From: Gammaproteobacteria bacterium
Lineage (GTDB): Bacteria; Pseudomonadota; Gammaproteobacteria; Burkholderiales; Burkholderiaceae_C
NCBI GenBank assembly: GCA_030054245.1
Contig: JASGCH010000065.1
Coordinates: 1-7,084 of the forward strand
Direction: 5' to 3'
DNA: 7,084 bases
The position numbers were made by a program, and so were the translations under genes. This document shows, piece after piece, positions 6,755 through 7,084 of the stretch (position 1 is the stretch's first letter; each line of letters begins with the position of its first letter). The notes below the pieces were generated by a model. It was not told where the DNA came from, ran no database searches, and worked only from the letters and a program-made list of their open reading frames with translations.

Positions 6755-6834
6755 GGTTATCGATTATAATATACAATCCCATAGTCTAACTTTTTTTATT
6801 ATTAGGATAAAAACATTTAATCTATCAATATAAA
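6755..6834 (+). promoter_or_regulatory. AT-rich upstream region with candidate -10 elements for the gene at 6923
   Basis: A consensus TATAAT lies at 6765-6770 and a TATAAA at 6829-6834, in DNA that is about 17% GC at its most AT-rich. No good -35 box at 16-18 bp spacing was found for either; TGATGG at 6742-6747 is a poor match at 17 bp. AT-rich DNA of this kind could also bind H-NS-like proteins. Weak support only. Confidence 0.25.
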
Positions 6835-6864
6835 ACTATCTAATACTATCTCATACTATCAGTA
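6835..6864 (+). repeat. Three tandem 10-bp repeats upstream of the adhesin-like gene
   Basis: ACTATCTAAT, ACTATCTCAT and ACTATCAGTA follow each other at exact 10-bp spacing. A further CTATC lies at 6822-6826. The period is about one helical turn, so the sites would lie on one face of the DNA, as expected for cooperative regulator binding. The array ends 58 bp before the ATG at 6923. Confidence 0.6.
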
Positions 6865-6922
6865 GCCTTAGAAAATTTTTTGATTCTCTCGCGGATCCCT
6901 TCATTATTTTCTAACACTCTTT

Positions 6923-7084
6923 ATGGCTACAGCAACACAGATTAAATATACATTTTTGCAAGCGCAAAATAGCATTATAACCATTACCGATAGAATTACT
7001 TCGGCCAATGGGGTGAATATTCAAATTGCTGGTTCGAGTGCACCTGAACGGGTGTGGATAGGCAGTGGTTTAAGCAAGTCTTTG
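6923..7084 (+). CDS. N-terminus of a beta-rich, probably surface or secreted protein (3' end outside window)
   Basis: ATG 6923 opens a frame that stays open for all 54 codons to the window end. It is the only ATG, GTG or TTG after the in-frame TGA at 6881. The product starts MATATQIKYTFLQAQNS, then has alternating Ile/Thr strands (IITITDRITSANGVNIQI) and AGSSAPERVWIGSGLSKSL. There is no hydrophobic signal peptide, which would suit type I secretion if the protein is exported. The composition, rich in Ser, Thr, Ile and Gly and lacking Cys, resembles repeat adhesins, and an Ig-like module remnant lies just upstream. No Shine-Dalgarno is visible in CTAACACTCTTT before the ATG, so translation initiation may be weak or leaderless. 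The family is not recognised; the adhesin idea is an inference from composition and neighbourhood. Confidence 0.55.
   Translation, partial: MATATQIKYTFLQAQNSIITITDRITSANGVNIQIAGSSAPERVWIGSGLSKSL

Larger units (their letters stand above)
6185..6922. other. 738-bp gap without an intact gene: repeats, hairpins and module remnants
   Basis: No frame here gives a convincing complete protein. In order it holds an inverted-repeat-bounded segment (6226-6427) containing repeat copy B, a decayed Ig-like adhesin module (6397-6666) with an internal hairpin, a smaller perfect hairpin TAGGGA/TCCCTA (6642-6647 with 6655-6660), a third copy of the repeat arm (6674-6700), and an AT-rich stretch with periodic repeats before the gene at 6923. 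By hand count GC falls from 34 of 60 bases (6361-6420) to 10 of 60 (6781-6840), so the gap is a junction of two unlike DNAs. Confidence 0.7.

Overview
The window looks like a chromosomal segment of a Gram-negative proteobacterium of moderate to low GC. The threonine synthase has the longer form and the motif style (LSGGPTLSFKD, GATSGDTG, VPSGNFGN) that I associate with betaproteobacteria, and the efflux genes are recognisable MdtA and MdtB homologues. The betaproteobacterial placement is an inference from protein style, not a search result.

Layout, all on the + strand. Bases 3-200 are the C-terminal end of an unrecognised protein. Bases 201-424 are a short gap carrying a dispersed repeat and a weak candidate promoter. 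Bases 425-4656 are a two-gene efflux operon, mdtA then mdtB, overlapping by ATGA, so the pump is translationally coupled to its adaptor. No mdtC and no outer-membrane channel gene follow. Bases 4657-4780 hold a second copy of the repeat and a strong Rho-independent terminator that ends immediately before the Shine-Dalgarno of thrC (4781-6184). That placement suggests either operon termination or attenuation of thrC.

Bases 6185-6922 contain no intact gene. They hold a third repeat copy inside a 202-bp segment bounded by 29-bp inverted repeats (28/29 matching), a further direct copy of the arm 272 bp downstream, a decayed Ig-like adhesin module between the two direct copies, strong hairpins, and then an abrupt change to very AT-rich DNA with 10-bp-periodic repeats. 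A new beta-rich, probably surface or secreted protein starts at 6923 and runs off the window.

The housekeeping and efflux genes look ordinary. The interesting material is intergenic: one repeat family present in all three long gaps, the terminator pressed against thrC, and the inverted-repeat and module-remnant region between thrC and the downstream gene. No recombinase, transposase, CRISPR array, tRNA or rRNA is visible.
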